A DNA stretch of 64,000 nt from Musa acuminata AAA Group (GCF_036884655.1 NC_088330.1:29831501-29895500); one strand, 5' to 3'. Numbered from the stretch's first letter, positions 1 through 12,049 are shown. Numbers and translations are program-made. Notes: a model not told the origin generated them from the letters alone.

Positions 1-149
1 TTATCACAAATTGCATTAGAATCTCGTTCTCGTTCTTTGATTGAGACAACAAGACTTGTTTCTTTTAGAGAAACATCAAGGATAAAGTTGCTAAGGTGAA
101 AAAGTTCATGTATCATTCAGATTTAAACAAAAAATATATTCCTCTATAG

Positions 150-1398
150 GTGCAATCTATGGCATCCTTTTGTAGCACGATCTTGGGAACAGCAGTTCGA
201 ATCCCTTGTGAGGTTTTGAAGCAGCGACTACAGGCAGGCATCTTTGACAATGTAGGAGAGGCAATTGTAGGTACTCTACATCAAGATGGCTTGAGAGGTT
301 TCTTTCGCGGGACCGGTGCCACACTTTGCCGTGAAGTCCCTTTTTATGTTGCTGGAATGTGTCTATATGCAGAAGCCAAAAAGGTATCATTTGGACTTGT
401 TGATTGCTATTTATTGCTCATCCTCGATTGAAGAGATTCTTTTAATATGAACATAATTGAGGTTGATTCAAGCTTTGTGATAAACTGCAATCTATAAGTT
501 TCTATATTCCGCTAATATCTTGTGAATTGGCTTCTTAATGTTTCATGTGTGCATTAATTTTACATCTAATTATCTTAGTTTTGTTCTAGAATATTTTTGG
601 GCATTCTTTTGTGCATTATTAATTTTCAGAAACAGTAGTGAAAGAGAGCAACCTAAACCTATTGGATACTAGGGTTTCCTCAGCTTGTTTGGAGTATCAT
701 CCATTAGTGCATGTGAATGCAAAGGTTTGTCATGTGTACCAACCTTCTCATGTGCAAAGAGGTCTGTCATTGCTCGATTAGTAGAAGATATAGCATTTTT
801 CCTCTTCCAGCAAAGCTAAGGGCAAACACTGACCGACCTTGTCTGAGATAGACCCAGCATACATCATTCAGTAGTCTTTCTGTTTGAACGAGAATAATTT
901 GAATTTTCATTTTATTAATGACTATCAATATCATCTGTCAACTAAATTATGACTCGACTACTGTATCTGGAAAAGCATTATTTGTTGTTTTGTAGGAAAT
1001 TTCTTGTTGTTGGATTCATTAAATTCATTATTATTATTTTTTGGTAAAATCCTCATGTTTGCTTTTTAAATGCGCTATGATAGGCTGCACAGAACATTCT
1101 CAATCGAGATCTGAAACCTTGGGAGACTGTTGCGGTGGGGGCTCTGTCAGGTGGGCTTGCTGCTGTTGTCACTACTCCGTTTGATGTGATGAAGACGAGA
1201 ATGATGACAGCACCCCAGGGCTTGCCGGTATCGATGTCAATGGTGGCTTTCTCGATTCTTCAACAAGAGGGCCCTTTGGGGCTTTTCAAGGGAGCTGTTC
1301 CCAGGTTCTTCTGGATAGCACCTCTGGGTGCCATGAATTTTGCTGGATACGAGCTAGCGAAGAAGGCAATGGTCAAGACAGAACCCATCTCCGGGTAA
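150..1398 (+). CDS. SAMTL: Mitochondrial carrier family protein, SAMTL-like, last two exons
   Basis: Exons 150..383 and 1084..1398 join in one frame (78 + 104 codons, then TAA). The first follows an AG at 148-149, and each inner edge has GT/AG. The residues cover two of the three repeats of a mitochondrial carrier, with signature P-x-[DE]-x-x-[RK] boxes PCEVLK and PFDVMK. Stretches such as REVPFYVAGM and PRFFWIAPLGAMNFAGYE strongly recall the plant S-adenosylmethionine-transporter-like carrier (Arabidopsis At2g35800 type), a predicted six-helix membrane protein of plastid or mitochondrial envelope. The upstream exons, including the first repeat, lie before the window, so the gene is partial here only because of the window edge. 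The family call is firm. The substrate (SAM) and the exact orthologue are inference from remembered similarity. Confidence 0.85.
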
Positions 1399-1960
1399 GG
1401 TACACCCACCCTTTCCGGTTTTCTTGTTTTTGGTACACACGTGAACCACCAGGCTGGGCAACTAACTAACTCCCTTTTTGAGCGGCCTTAAAATTCATGT
1501 ACTACCCTCTCCTCTGCATGTTACTCGTCCACCTTCCTCTTTGCCGTCTTCTTTTTTGCATTGATTTAAGGGAGGGTAAAGTTTTCGTTCTCTCTTTTCT
1601 TGGTAAAATCCATCATCAGCTTAGAAGAAGGATTAGCAAGACACTTTACAGCATCCAACTTTTGTCATCTGTGTATAATTGCTGCCTCAAAGGGAATCTT
1701 TTTGATGTGCTCTGAGTCAGTACACACTTGAGATTGTATGCTAACCACAGAAAAATTGGTCGATGATCCACAAGCAAAACTGGATGAATGAACCATCTTT
1801 TTGATGTGCTCTGAGTCAGTACACACTTGAGATTGTTTCTTGAGGTTCCATCTTTTATATACCTAACCGACCCTTCGTTGTCATGTCACTGTATGCTGGT
1901 TTCCGTTGACATCATTGTTTTGGCTATATTTGATCAATAAATGTTAGTACTTTAGGTTCC
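1399..1960 (+). other. Probable 3'UTR and downstream flank of the carrier gene
   Basis: T-rich sequence after the stop codon with no coding signal. An AATAAA-type hexamer near 1935-1941 is a plausible poly(A) signal. The end of the transcript cannot be fixed from sequence alone. Confidence 0.4.
1696..1837 (+). repeat. Direct duplication of about 40 bp, copies about 100 bp apart
   Basis: A block beginning ATCTTTTTGATGTGC and ending CTTGAGATTGT occurs at about 1696-1737 and again, identical by eye, at about 1795-1837. It lies in the probable 3'UTR of the carrier gene. The perfect match suggests a recent local duplication. Confidence 0.85.
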
Positions 1961-3929
1961 CCTTTGATTCGATTATCGGTCACATTCTTTGTCACAGGGT
2001 TCTGATTCGCTCTTCGAACAAATAGAATTTTTTCTTCAGCTTTTGAGATATTTATTCCAATTTCATTTGTATTTTTTGTGCCTTGGCTTTACCATTTGTT
2101 TACAAACTGAACATGGCTGATATAACCTTTACCGAGGAATGCCTTGGTAAACTCTTTTTCTTTTTCTCCCCACCGATCCACATCTCCCTTCTCCAATAGA
2201 ACGGCGAATGCCTACCTACGTCAACTCTTCGTCGGTCATTGATTTCACCCTTCGTTGTCATTTTGGAAAACCCCCCTTTCCACCAAGCCTCAAACCCCCT
2301 CCTCTTTTCCCAAGGAGCACAAGGGTCCAGAATGTGTGGAAGCTTAGATGCTATTTTAGAAGCTAAACTGTAGAAGATTCAAATCTAATTCCTCCTTATT
2401 GTGTTTGAAATTTGACCCAACAGAGGCGAGTTGGGCTTGCAAGAATCGGAAAAGAGCCACTCGGTAAGTTTCTTAATAGGATTCCTCCTCAATTTTCTTC
2501 TCCCCAAGGTTAGATATCTTCCCATGGATGTCGACTTTAGCTATAGGTTTCTTCTGGTTTCAATTCTCCTCTGAATATGGATATAATTCTTGTCTTAGTG
2601 GATGGACCTTAACTTGTTAGAGGCCTTCTTTATCCTAATCACCTAAAATTCAATTTTCAACCTCTCCTCGAAAAGGATTGATAAAACCTCAATTTGAGTC
2701 TAATTTCTTGGTGTTCCTCTTGAACTCCTTAACCTAATCTTCCAGTCAAATTGCCTCCATTAGTATCTAAAGATTGACAAGATCTACTAATCATAGGAAC
2801 TCGGGGCAAATTTGCTAGTCTGCGTTCTCCTCGACTTAGAAAAGCTATTGCTACAAAGATTGTAATTTTCTCCCCAAGTTTATCGACTTAGCTAATTTGA
2901 TTGAGTCAAGCTCACAGTTGGGCCATAGTGACTATTCGAAATCATAATTTCCCAATACCTCTATCTAACACATATAGCAAGGGCACTATTTATATGTCAC
3001 TTCAATGACTCAAAAAATGCCTTCCATTTATTATCAACTCTAGGGGGCAATTGTTAAGGTCAAGCTTGGCTTATCACACATTCCAAAATCTCTCCCTCTT
3101 TCGATGCTAGGGAATAAGAGAAGGGTGAAAATCTACCTGATAGTAAGTTATTACCATTTATCCCAATCTTCTCTTTTTCCTCACGCGACTTGATGGTGTA
3201 TTTCCTTCTCATATCCGAATAATTGGGATATTGATATGAAAGACCATTCAAATATCCAATTCCTCAACCCGTTTGCTTCCAACCATCCCCCTATCTTATC
3301 TTCTTAAGCCAAAGATGGAATGGGTATGTATCTTCCTCCTGATCATTGCTCTATTTTTGAGTTTGTTGTAAGTACCGACGTCTCACTCTTCTGACCTTTG
3401 ATGCTTTAGTAGATCACATGGTTACTACATTCCATAGGGTGATGAATAAAGGACTCTCTTGGTCAAGGATGATGATGAGATTTGTGACTTTCGGAGTGAT
3501 AAGAGTCTACGAACCTAAAATAAGAAAGAAAAGAAGAAAAAGAAAGAATATAGGGGAATAAGAAAGAAGGCATATCCCATCGAGTAGTCTCTTCCCCCTT
3601 CACTTTTGTTTGATATAGGGAAATAAGAAAGAAGGAATATAGTTTGACTTTTGTTTGATATCTTCCCCTTAGTGTTTCCGACCATTTTCCTCGTCATTAA
3701 ACTTGGTCACATTCTCAAAAGGAAAAAACCCTAACCTCAACATCAAGATTGAGTGGTATTGGTTTGAGCTTGACGACTGTGAACTCGATAAAAAATTATT
3801 ACTCTACCAACCCTCTCGATGGAGACTAGCCCCCTTAATCTTCAATAGACAACTTAAACTTAAATGATGGTTTGAACTAAAATTCATTGAAATATAAAAA
3901 GGATACAAAAACTCTAGGTTTTGGATATC
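1961..3929. other. Intergenic, no gene recognised
   Basis: About 2 kb of moderately AT-rich DNA with stop codons in every frame. Pieces near 2800-3060 and 3260-3500 look like decayed retroelement coding sequence, possibly the endonuclease half of the LINE that follows, but no motif is clear enough to name. A short duplicated AT-rich phrase (a GGGAATAAGAAAGAAGG-like block) recurs at 3553-3568 and 3619-3634. Confidence 0.4.
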
Positions 3930-4084
3930 ATTATGAATATGATCCAATTTTGATATCTTTCATGACACTGCTACTCTTTCTCCCAGATGGGGGCAAGACT
4001 TGGCTGGTGTTCATTCTCAAAAAATTCAATGCCACTCTTATCAAGGACTTTGACCCAATTGCCTTTTACAATATTCTTTATAAG

Positions 4085-4745
4085 GGTGCATTTGGTAATA
4101 TATTTAAAATATGCATTGAGAATCTAATATATATTTTAAATATTATTTGGTCTTTGATAATTTTTTTTTAAATCGTATTTGGCCAAGATGCAGCTACTTT
4201 GCAAATGCTTAAATGCTCATGCTATCTTATGATAGCATTAGCATTTCATCATTTGTGGGAAGCTAATATAAGTTTTAAAATTTTAATATACACTATGACA
4301 TTATATAAAATCATAAAATTACCAACATAATATAGTAAGAAACCAACATGATCTATGTCTTCTATAATGTGAAATTTTATTTATTTATTTATTTTATAGA
4401 TTATTTTATATTTATTTATATGATTATATTATTTATTTATTATATATAGGTAATAAGACGTTTTCATAAGCTTACATCCGCTCATTTATTTATTTATTAA
4501 TTAATTTAACATAAAAAATATGTATTCACTTTTGAATAAATATTCAAATTATTAAAAGCATAAATTTATCATATAACATTCAATAGACTTTTCAAATACA
4601 ATTTTACTAAATAATACTCACGAAACATATTTAAAATATAATTTTTATCTATTGTTTACAAACACTAGAGACATTCTATAATTACACATTTAAAATGCAC
4701 ATTTACTCACTCAAGCCCTATTCTCTAAATGCACATTTAAAAGAC
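4085..4745. mobile_element. MITE-like AT-rich insertion inside the LINE
   Basis: LINE homology stops at about 4083 and resumes at about 4750, so this 0.66-kb stretch is an insertion. It is very AT-rich and begins GGGTGCATTTGG. Near its far end is the inverted-sense phrase AAATGCACATTTA, which is a weak terminal inverted repeat. Inside, at 4218-4237, is a perfect small hairpin: ATGCTATC, a 4-base loop, then GATAGCAT. No coding frame is present. The superfamily (hAT- or Harbinger-like) is not determined, and the target duplication is not clear. Confidence 0.5.
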
Positions 4746-6082
4746 ATGTTTTGAAACGATCTTCCCTGAACAAGTCAAGAATAGTTCATCTTTATTAAAG
4801 GCAAGACCATTTATGAATAGCATATGCATAGCTAACGAACTGGTTCATTCCACGAGTAACTCTAGGAAAATATCTCCCATTATCCTCATACTCTGATCTA
4901 GAAAAGATCTTTGATTTGTTATCTTGGTCTACCATTATGCATATATTACACAAAAGAACTTTTCTGCCCAATTTATTGACTGGATCGGAGCCTCTCCCTA
5001 ACCTTCTCGTACTTCATCAATAATGCATAATCTACTTGGTTCAAAAGGGAGAGGAATTAGGTAAGTGACTGTCTTTTTACATTACCTGTTCATCATTGTT
5101 CAACAAATTATATCCACTCTAGTCTCTAATGTTGTGTATAGAGGCATCACCCCTTTCAGCCTCAAAGGCATCAAAATTTTTCATCTTATATTTACCGACG
5201 ATCTACTTTTTGTCTTTAGAGCAAATCCCAAATTTTACTCCCATACGAAAATTTTTAGCATTTTTAAAACCTTGCCAATCTCAAAGTCATCCTGAGCAAA
5301 TCCAATATCTACTTCTCGAAACACTATCCTCCTTCGTCCAAATATAACGTTTGCTCTACCTTTGGTATTAGTGAGGGAAATTACTCTATCAAGTACCTCG
5401 AAACCTTTCTTTCCCTTGATAGACTAGGAGACCAATTTCAACACTCTAATGGATAAAATTATGATAAGAATTCAAGGTTAGTATAGAGATCTCTTGTCCT
5501 AAGTTGGCAAAACTATACATAAATTTTACCATCTGTTCAACTCTAGGGTCTTCGAAAGAAAGAAGACTAAATAGAATCTCTTCCTTGACCAAGGAATTTC
5601 TATGGAATGATAATCTTAATCACTGTAATATGCATCTTATACATTGGAAAATTCTGACTACACCTAAAGATTACAAAAAATTGAGCATCAAAGATCTTTT
5701 CGTAGCCAAAGTTCCATCTGTGCCTAAAAATTAATACTTATTCTCAACAATGATGACTATTTATGAATTAAAATCTTCTCTAAATATGGGCCCCATGTAT
5801 TCTTAGGGGAATGAGACTCCGAAAAAGATATCCAAGACTTTTTATGCAATCTTCAAATGATTCCACTCTCTCAAAGGTAGTTAGAAAACTTATCCGTTAG
5901 ATTGTTATGGCTCGATAACACTCCATTCTTTAGATGGCCCACCGACATTAATGTTAGTATCATGGACTATTTCCCTCGAGTGTCTAATCTAATTTACTCC
6001 AATTTTTTGTCACACCTTACCTTATTGCATGGCCAACTGATGGACAAATCCTAAAGTATCCATCGCTCTCAAATGAGCAATG

Positions 6083-6160
6083 ATGAGATATGAGTCTAGA
6101 CTCTCAACTCATCTAGAAGCACCAGATGAGTCTAGGCTCTCAACTCATCTAGAAGCACCA
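6083..6160 (+). repeat. Tandem duplication of a 38-bp unit
   Basis: The unit containing GAGTCTAG[AG]CTCTCAACTC and ending AGAAGCACCA occurs twice in a row with about one mismatch. It lies inside LINE-derived sequence. Confidence 0.8.
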
Positions 6161-6660
6161 GCACCTCGGTAAGTAATGCTCATATCAGCTTAAGTAGAGG
6201 ACCGAGCCCAGGGGAAGAGAATTGGTTGTGGCTTGGCAACTTAAAGTAACACATAACGTTAAAATTTTCTTATGGAAGTTTCATTGGTATTGTCTCTCCA
6301 CTTCTTTATGATTGTCCAACATCTTACATTGCCAAATCAACCATTGTTTTCTTTGCAAATGGATTCTAATTCCCTTCACTCACTACATCTTCTCTTGTCA
6401 CATTGTCTGATCTTTCTAAGACCTGCTCCAGTCTCTAGGATCTGATTCCCTTCACCACATCTTGAAGCTCTCTTATTGCATCAAGGGATTTGATGGTTGG
6501 CGCTAGGGAGCCTACTTGGAGGAAAGTATTGATCTCGACAAACCCTCCTTTGCTGCATCATTACCCTACTTTTTTGTTCTTATGGAATGGTAGGAACAAT
6601 GACCAGCATTAGCTTTACTATCTTGAGAGCCCTCTTAAGAGAGATAATAAGAAAACCACC

Positions 6661-7080
6661 CATCCACCCGAGGTTTCACTTCAACTCTAGTTTTTGTAAG
6701 ATGTAGCTATGTCCCTTTGTATGACCTCTCGTGCTGCTTCGCAACCTCACCCATGTTGGCTCATGTTGTGCTCAAAAGACTTGATAGTGGCAAAGATAAA
6801 AGACTCAACTATTTGCATTAAAATTGACGCCCTTCAGTTAGTTATTTTTTTCTTCTTGTTTTTTTTTCATTTTAATGTAACAAATTTTGTTCAATGCAAT
6901 TCTACTATTCCACTAAAACCTACTAAATCTTAACCATCAGAACCAATTTATCATTTTTTTTTCCGACCTCAAGTCTTTCACCGAAATGGTTTGCATTACA
7001 TGTCACAATTTTATATCATCAAAACTATATTCAAGATATGAACCTTTGGGAATATTCCTAGTGACCCGTAGCACCTTTCT
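6661..7080. other. Intergenic, nothing recognised
   Basis: T-rich sequence between the LINE remnant and the promoter-like block. No gene, RNA gene or repeat could be supported. Confidence 0.4.
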
Positions 7081-7249
7081 AGTTTTTTTAATAGAAAAGC
7101 CTCTTTTTTTAGTCCATAACGAGCATTTCAGCTCTGGGTACGTTTCCGTCCGATCCCCGAAAGCAAGAGATCAAAACCGCAAAACATAAACCGAAAGGTT
7201 GCTACAATAAAATCTCGAGAAATTGCTGAAATGAATACCACCAGTGCAC

Positions 7250-7281
7250 CTTCACAGAAGTTGATACTTGTTCGTGAAGGG
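7250..7281. other. Perfect 7-bp hairpin in the orphan leader/intron
   Basis: CCTTCAC pairs with GTGAAGG around an 18-base loop, which itself contains AAGT...ACTT. A second short hairpin (AGCGCTGA/TCAGCGCT, 15-base loop) lies near 7332-7363. They could be parts of a structured intronic RNA, but no box C/D or H/ACA pattern is clear. Confidence 0.3.
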
Positions 7282-7689
7282 ATTTCAAGCACTCAGTAGC
7301 AAATGGTTGCTTTAGCTTATGATTTTGTTAAGCGCTGACGTACTCAGATCGAATCAGCGCTGGACCGTCAATAAGCATATAAGATCAATTGAGTTGCCAT
7401 CACAACTATTTGATCCATTAGAACCAGAGGAAAGCGATTTCCTACCACGGATTCCACATGATAACGTGGAAACTATAATCGTCAAAAGGAAATGATCACA
7501 AAAATTTACTCGTGTAGATCCCCAGTTTTAAGGACGAAATTAAAATCCTAACCTAAAGATTCAGAACGAAAACCAAGTAAATACACCGATTGGAAGAATC
7601 GTTTTTATCTTACTTGCAAACACCGAAAACAAAGAAAGTCATCCGAAATCGTAAAAAAAACAAAAGGGTAAAGAAAGCAAGAGGAAGGC

Positions 7690-7930
7690 ATCGATCTATG
7701 AGCGTCGAAGCCTGCTTACCCTAATGTGGATCGAAGAGGCAGGTTGTCTCCACCGAAGGAGAGTCCAGCCGACTGGAGATGAAGTGGTGCGCAGAACAAC
7801 GAGAGGAGGGGGATTTAAAAGGGGGTGGGGGATTAGGGCAACGCATCGAATGCGTGAGATGAAGCCAGCAAACGTGGGTCATCAGATGGATCCAACGGCC
7901 ACGATCTCAGACGCTGTATAACGTTTTATG
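7690..7930 (-). promoter_or_regulatory. Orphan promoter and first non-coding exon (minus strand)
   Basis: Read on the minus strand, a GC-richer block shows the hallmarks of a plant housekeeping promoter. There is a GGCCGTTGGATC motif near 7885-7900, a TTTAAAT TATA-like box near 7815, a pyrimidine-rich start region, then a short exon ending ...CACATTAG before a GTAAGC donor near 7717-7722. The sequence that follows (7080-7715) is T-rich and intron-like. No coding exon follows on this strand; decayed LINE sequence is met instead. It may be a promoter and leader whose gene body has been lost or lies before the window. This is inference from composition and motifs. Confidence 0.4.
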
Positions 7931-8308
7931 AACCCGTTACATAAAAACCAATTACAAAGAAAGATACCGTATATAACGAATAATTTCGGCCCACGCTCAC
8001 TTGATCATGGGCTGAAAAAGCCCACGAGCATATTTTCGAAATCATACATCCGTTTTTTGGATGTCGTCAATGATTTAAAAATTCTTGATAAAACCTTTTC
8101 GAATTTTAAACTTGTTAGTAAAGTTTTATGCTCACTTTCTAAAACTTATGATTCGAAAATAATAACTTTACAAGAATCAAAAGATTTAAACTATTGTCCT
8201 CTCGAAGAATTCATCGGGTTATTGATGACCTATGAAATAACGTGTAATGCAAGTAAAGAACTTGAGAATCACTTTCCAAAGAACAAAAATGATTTCGAAT
8301 ATAACTAA
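7928..8308 (+). pseudogene. Ty1-copia gag (UBN2-type) C-terminal fragment
   Basis: From about 8045 the open frame follows the plant copia gag pattern RFxDVVNxLKxLxKxFSNxxLVxKxLxSLxKxxDxKxxxLQEAKDL...LEEFIGxLMTYE, ending in the ELENHFPKN block typical of this gag. The first 35 or so codons do not match and are probably read-through. It is the same family as the gag at 12050-12800 but lies on the opposite strand, so it is a separate insertion scrap. No LTR is seen beside it. Confidence 0.75.
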
Positions 8309-9225
8309 GTAAAGGAACATGTTGACTACTTTTTTTATTTTATTTTTGAAGCACAAAAAAGAAATTTATTACTTGATAATTCAGAATGAGCAGATCTTGG
8401 ATCTGCCCCAAAAAGAAAATTCAAAAGATCTCGGAACTGCTACTTAGTTGGTATTCCTATTGACATACTCAAAATCAAAATCACATTTAAGGATTTATAA
8501 AACCCTATTTAGAAGTTGATGATTTGTTCCATGCAAATTTCTAAAGAAAAAATATTAATTTTTGAGGCCATCCTCAAATATCAGGTCAGCTTTTCTCATC
8601 ACTACATTATTGGTTAGTCAAAGCCCGATAAATAATCTTGACCATCAGTTCTCCTACTGTATTATTTGTTTAGCATCATTTATTATCAATGGAGGAAGCA
8701 AAAATGTGAATACCCAATATCTTATCCACCACCAAAAAAAAGTGAATACTCAAATATTAATGTTAACTCTATTCACTTTCCACCAACATTAAGAAATAAG
8801 ATAATATACTTTACAAATATGCATCAATTCATTGACATTTACAAAATTGGGTTATAAGCTAAAAGGGATATTCCGTAGCTAAGGATTATTCCAAATAAAA
8901 ATGGTACACCCATTGCTAATATTAAATTGAAATCATTCCCAAACGTCCAAAAATAATTTATGAATGTTATAGACAATAGATACTTAACTCACAAATACTC
9001 CTCCTGCTTGTATAAATAGAAGAGCAAAACTCTCATTGTATAAATAGATCATTTAATAATTGAGAATTATCTTACGCCTTCCTCCTTTTTATACCTATAA
9101 ATAATATCGTAACTAATCAAATATAACCTTTTTTTTATTTTAAAAGTTATTCGAAAATAAATTTCAATAGTCTTTGGTAAATGATCTTCTTCGAGATTTA
9201 ACTATTCAAAAGAATATGAGTTGGT
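8309..9225. other. AT-rich intergenic, nothing recognised
   Basis: Low-complexity AT-rich sequence between two copia scraps. I looked for reverse transcriptase, protease and tRNA signals on both strands and saw none. Confidence 0.4.
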
Positions 9226-9760
9226 AGGACATTAAGAACCCACCTTTTGGGTCACTGAATGGGCCTCCCAATGAACCTAAATCAGTCTCAATTAAAGCTC
9301 AATTGACCCCTAATTAAGTTAACATGATTACATCAAAAGCTAACTCAATTAGTCCTCTAGACTACTTCGATCGTAAACAAATGATTACAAAGCATGAATC
9401 CTTTGTCCGGCATATCATTGGTTCATCGACGCCTCGTCTGATTCTTCCACGCAACGTCCTCTCTTGCGGCCTATGGCTTAATCGGCCAGTTGACATCTGT
9501 AACTCCGATTTCCTTAGTACAATTTTCGTTCTTCTTGACCCGATGCCCGAACTCATGGCCCAAAGCTTTCTACTGATACGTCGATCGATCCTCTGACTCA
9601 ATATCCAATCTTCTAACATGTTCCACTCTAGCCAATATGATTCTTCCTACTTTAATCAATTTATCTCTTCTTGATCGAAGCTAGTCATGCGTCACTCAAA
9701 ACGTAAATTAAATCACAAACTCATCAATTGATTTCATTATCAAAATCCGAGATTCAATAA
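9226..9760 (-). repeat. Partial 3' LTR of the gag-only element
   Basis: 9233-9604 matches 13793-14162 at roughly 85-90% by eye. 9605-9760 continues to the LTR start, which begins TGAATCTCGGATTTTGAT on the minus strand. That start matches the start of the solo LTR at 44374 (TGTTAAATCTCGAATTTTGA). The rest of the LTR, toward lower coordinates, is missing. Confidence 0.75.
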
Positions 9761-9776
9761 TCTCCCCCTTTTTTAT
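9761..9776 (-). other. Polypurine tract of the gag-only element
   Basis: The minus strand reads AAAAAAGGGGGAGATT directly before the 3' LTR start, which is the expected site for plus-strand priming. A similar AAAGGGGGAG occurs upstream near 10040 and near 10720, as in repeated-PPT copia elements. Confidence 0.65.
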
Positions 9777-10084
9777 GATAACAACCAATTGATGACGGAG
9801 TTAACCTTAACTCCCCCTATTAATATATCATATTGATAGGATCTTGAATTTAAATTGAATTCAAGTCAAAGTAAATTTAATTATGAATATTTATAACATA
9901 TTGTATACGTATCATTGCATTACATGCATCATTATCATAAGTTTTGCATACAACATCATAAATATTTCAAATTATCATGGTATCAAATTATCAAAATATA
10001 TTACATCCTACCATGTATGATTCTCATATCATATCTTCTCCCCCTTTGTCATCAACAAAAAGAAGAAGTGTAACTTTCAATATT

Positions 10085-10720
10085 TAGAGATTTAGCAAGC
10101 AAGCTAAATCTTTCCATGATGACAACTTTCGAGATTTGTCATCATACATCATTCTATGCAAGCTTAGCGATTTAGCAAAATTTTCGTCACTTTGGAATAT
10201 GCAAGCTAGTGAGTTCTTTCTTCTCATTTGAGAAGTGTAAGCTAATTTTTGCTTCCTTTGCGATGTTCAAGCCAGCAAATTTAATAATTTTTATATTATT
10301 TTTGAACATGCAAGCTAGTGAATTTTTCATCATTTTAGAACATATAAGCTAACAATTTTATTTTTTTTTACGATGTTCACGCTAACAAGTTTTTGAAAAA
10401 GAATGCAAATTTTGCATCATGCAAGCTTGCATATTTTATATCATTTTAGAATATACAAGCTACCAAATTTCATATCATTTTAGAACATGCAAGCTAGTAA
10501 GTTTTTGAGATGTGAAGTTTAATAAAGTTTTTGCTTCTCTTGAGATAACAACTTTTTGCTTCTCTTTACAATGTGCAAGTTAGTATTTTTTGCTAATTTT
10601 TGTGATACACAAGCTAGCAAGACTATCTCCCTTGAGATATGCAAGCTTGCAAGTTTTGCCTTTCTTTGCAAGCTAACAATATGTTTTTCTTAAGATATAC
10701 ACACTAGTAATTCTTTCTCC
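10085..10720 (-). repeat. Degenerate tandem array around the word CAAGCTAG
   Basis: At least 15 diverged units of about 35-60 bp repeat the core (A/C)TGCAAGCTAGYAA followed by a T-run and a TTTTGCTTCT or TTTTAGAACA-type filler. It lies in the non-coding spacer between gag and the polypurine tract. Units vary in length, so this is slippage-type satellite, not a spaced CRISPR-like array. Confidence 0.7.
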
Positions 10721-12049
10721 CCCTTTGTGATAGGCAAAAAGAGGAAATAATAACATAATAGTATAATTCATTTCCCTTTTCATCAATTTTCAAATCATCA
10801 CATAAAGAATAATGAGAAAAATTAATTTGGTGATGAAATATACTTCATGAAAATAATGGAGTATCGAAACATGAAAGAAAAAATCAATTTATGTATATAA
10901 TGTTCCAAACATCAAAGCACATTATCTTAGTGAGTATCACAAAAAAATAAACAAGAAAACATTATGATTCATTGGGATAATTATTCTCTTTAATAAAATG
11001 AGAGAATCATATGAGAATAAGAAGTAAGAGATGTTGATTCATATAAAGAAAAACTCATCAAGTTGGATCAATTCGTGAATACCCAAAGACATGATTCACT
11101 TTGACAAATCTCATTTTTAGTAAATAATAAAAAGAATTCTTAGGAGAATAAAATGATAGAATATCTTGATTCATGTCTAAGAAATCTCATGATTTATATA
11201 GAAAAGCTCATCTTAAATATATAACAAGTAGAATCATAGGAGAATAATGAAAAATCTTGATTCATATAAAAAAAATCTCAACTTATCATGATTTGATAAA
11301 TATTCTCTTAAAAGAGTGAATCATACGTGCATCAAGAAAGATGTTTCATATTGAATATGTCACAAGTCATAAATACGATAAATGATTTAGTTAGATATAT
11401 CATCTCGTTAGTAAAATGAGTCATTTGAAAATAGATCCAAAATTATCATCAAAATCACTTTTCGAAAAATTTAATGAAGGCAACGTAGATAGATTCCTAT
11501 AAAAAATAGCTCAAGTTCTTTTAGTTACAACTTTTATTATTGATTTCATGTCATTGCCTTTTTATGCGAAATCAAAAATATGTATCATCATTTAAAACTA
11601 AAAAAGTAACTTTTATTACGACAAAGATCAATAAGCCATAAATCACAAAAATCATCATGCATGATTTCGAAATATAAACTAATTAAGCATGATTTCAAAT
11701 CGTCATTACTTCAAATCATCATGCATAATTAAATCATTAAATCATCGAACGTGATTTCATTAAACATAAATCATTTTTAATCAAAAATATTTTGAAAATT
11801 ATTTTTTACATAAAGTAAAATGATTTATAAATTCAAATCATCATACCTTAAATTTACAAATTGACCATTTTCAATTAAGTGAATCTAACTCATCATGCAA
11901 TTGTCATGTTTTATTTTTTTTCAAAATCACTAGAAAGAAGAGCATGATCCCTTTTTTTTAATAATATTTTTATTTTTTACTAATTAATTTAAAAAAAACT
12001 CATGAAAAATATTAAGTAATTTCAAAATAAAGTAAAGGAGTTTTATTTG
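10721..12049 (-). other. AT-rich spacer of the gag-only element
   Basis: No open frame of note. It is full of reiterated words such as ATCATGCATGATTT and TGATTCATAT on both strands. This is where pol would lie in an autonomous copia element. Confidence 0.55.

Larger units (their letters stand above)
3930..6660 (+). mobile_element. L1-type LINE remnant (reverse transcriptase region)
   Basis: Short frames on the plus strand carry successive blocks of a plant L1 reverse transcriptase. Near 4000-4080 a phrase reading LIKDFDPIAFYNILYK matches the family's IKDFRPISLCNVLYK block. Near 4775-4850 there is an FIKG/ANELVHS-like block. At 5191-5214 FTDDLLFV is the FADD catalytic box with Ala changed to Thr. 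Near 5590-5700 an EFLW...HWKILTTPKDYKKLSIKDL segment matches the post-RT 'thumb' block. Near 6560-6610 a weak RNase-H/zf-RVT-like tail may follow. Many stops and frameshifts show that it is dead. It is split by an AT-rich insert at about 4085-4745. Confidence 0.75.

Noticed and set aside
190..215. GTTCGAATCCC, like a tRNA T-arm
   Set aside because: It lies inside the coding exon of the carrier gene (codons for AVRIPCE), and no cloverleaf surrounds it.
8309..9225. Possible endogenous pararetrovirus DNA
   Set aside because: Only AT richness suggested it. No reverse transcriptase, movement-protein or tRNA-primer signal was seen.
10085..10720. Spaced repeats resembling a CRISPR array
   Set aside because: The repeats are degenerate, spacing is uneven, spacers are low-complexity, and the locus is a plant retrotransposon spacer.
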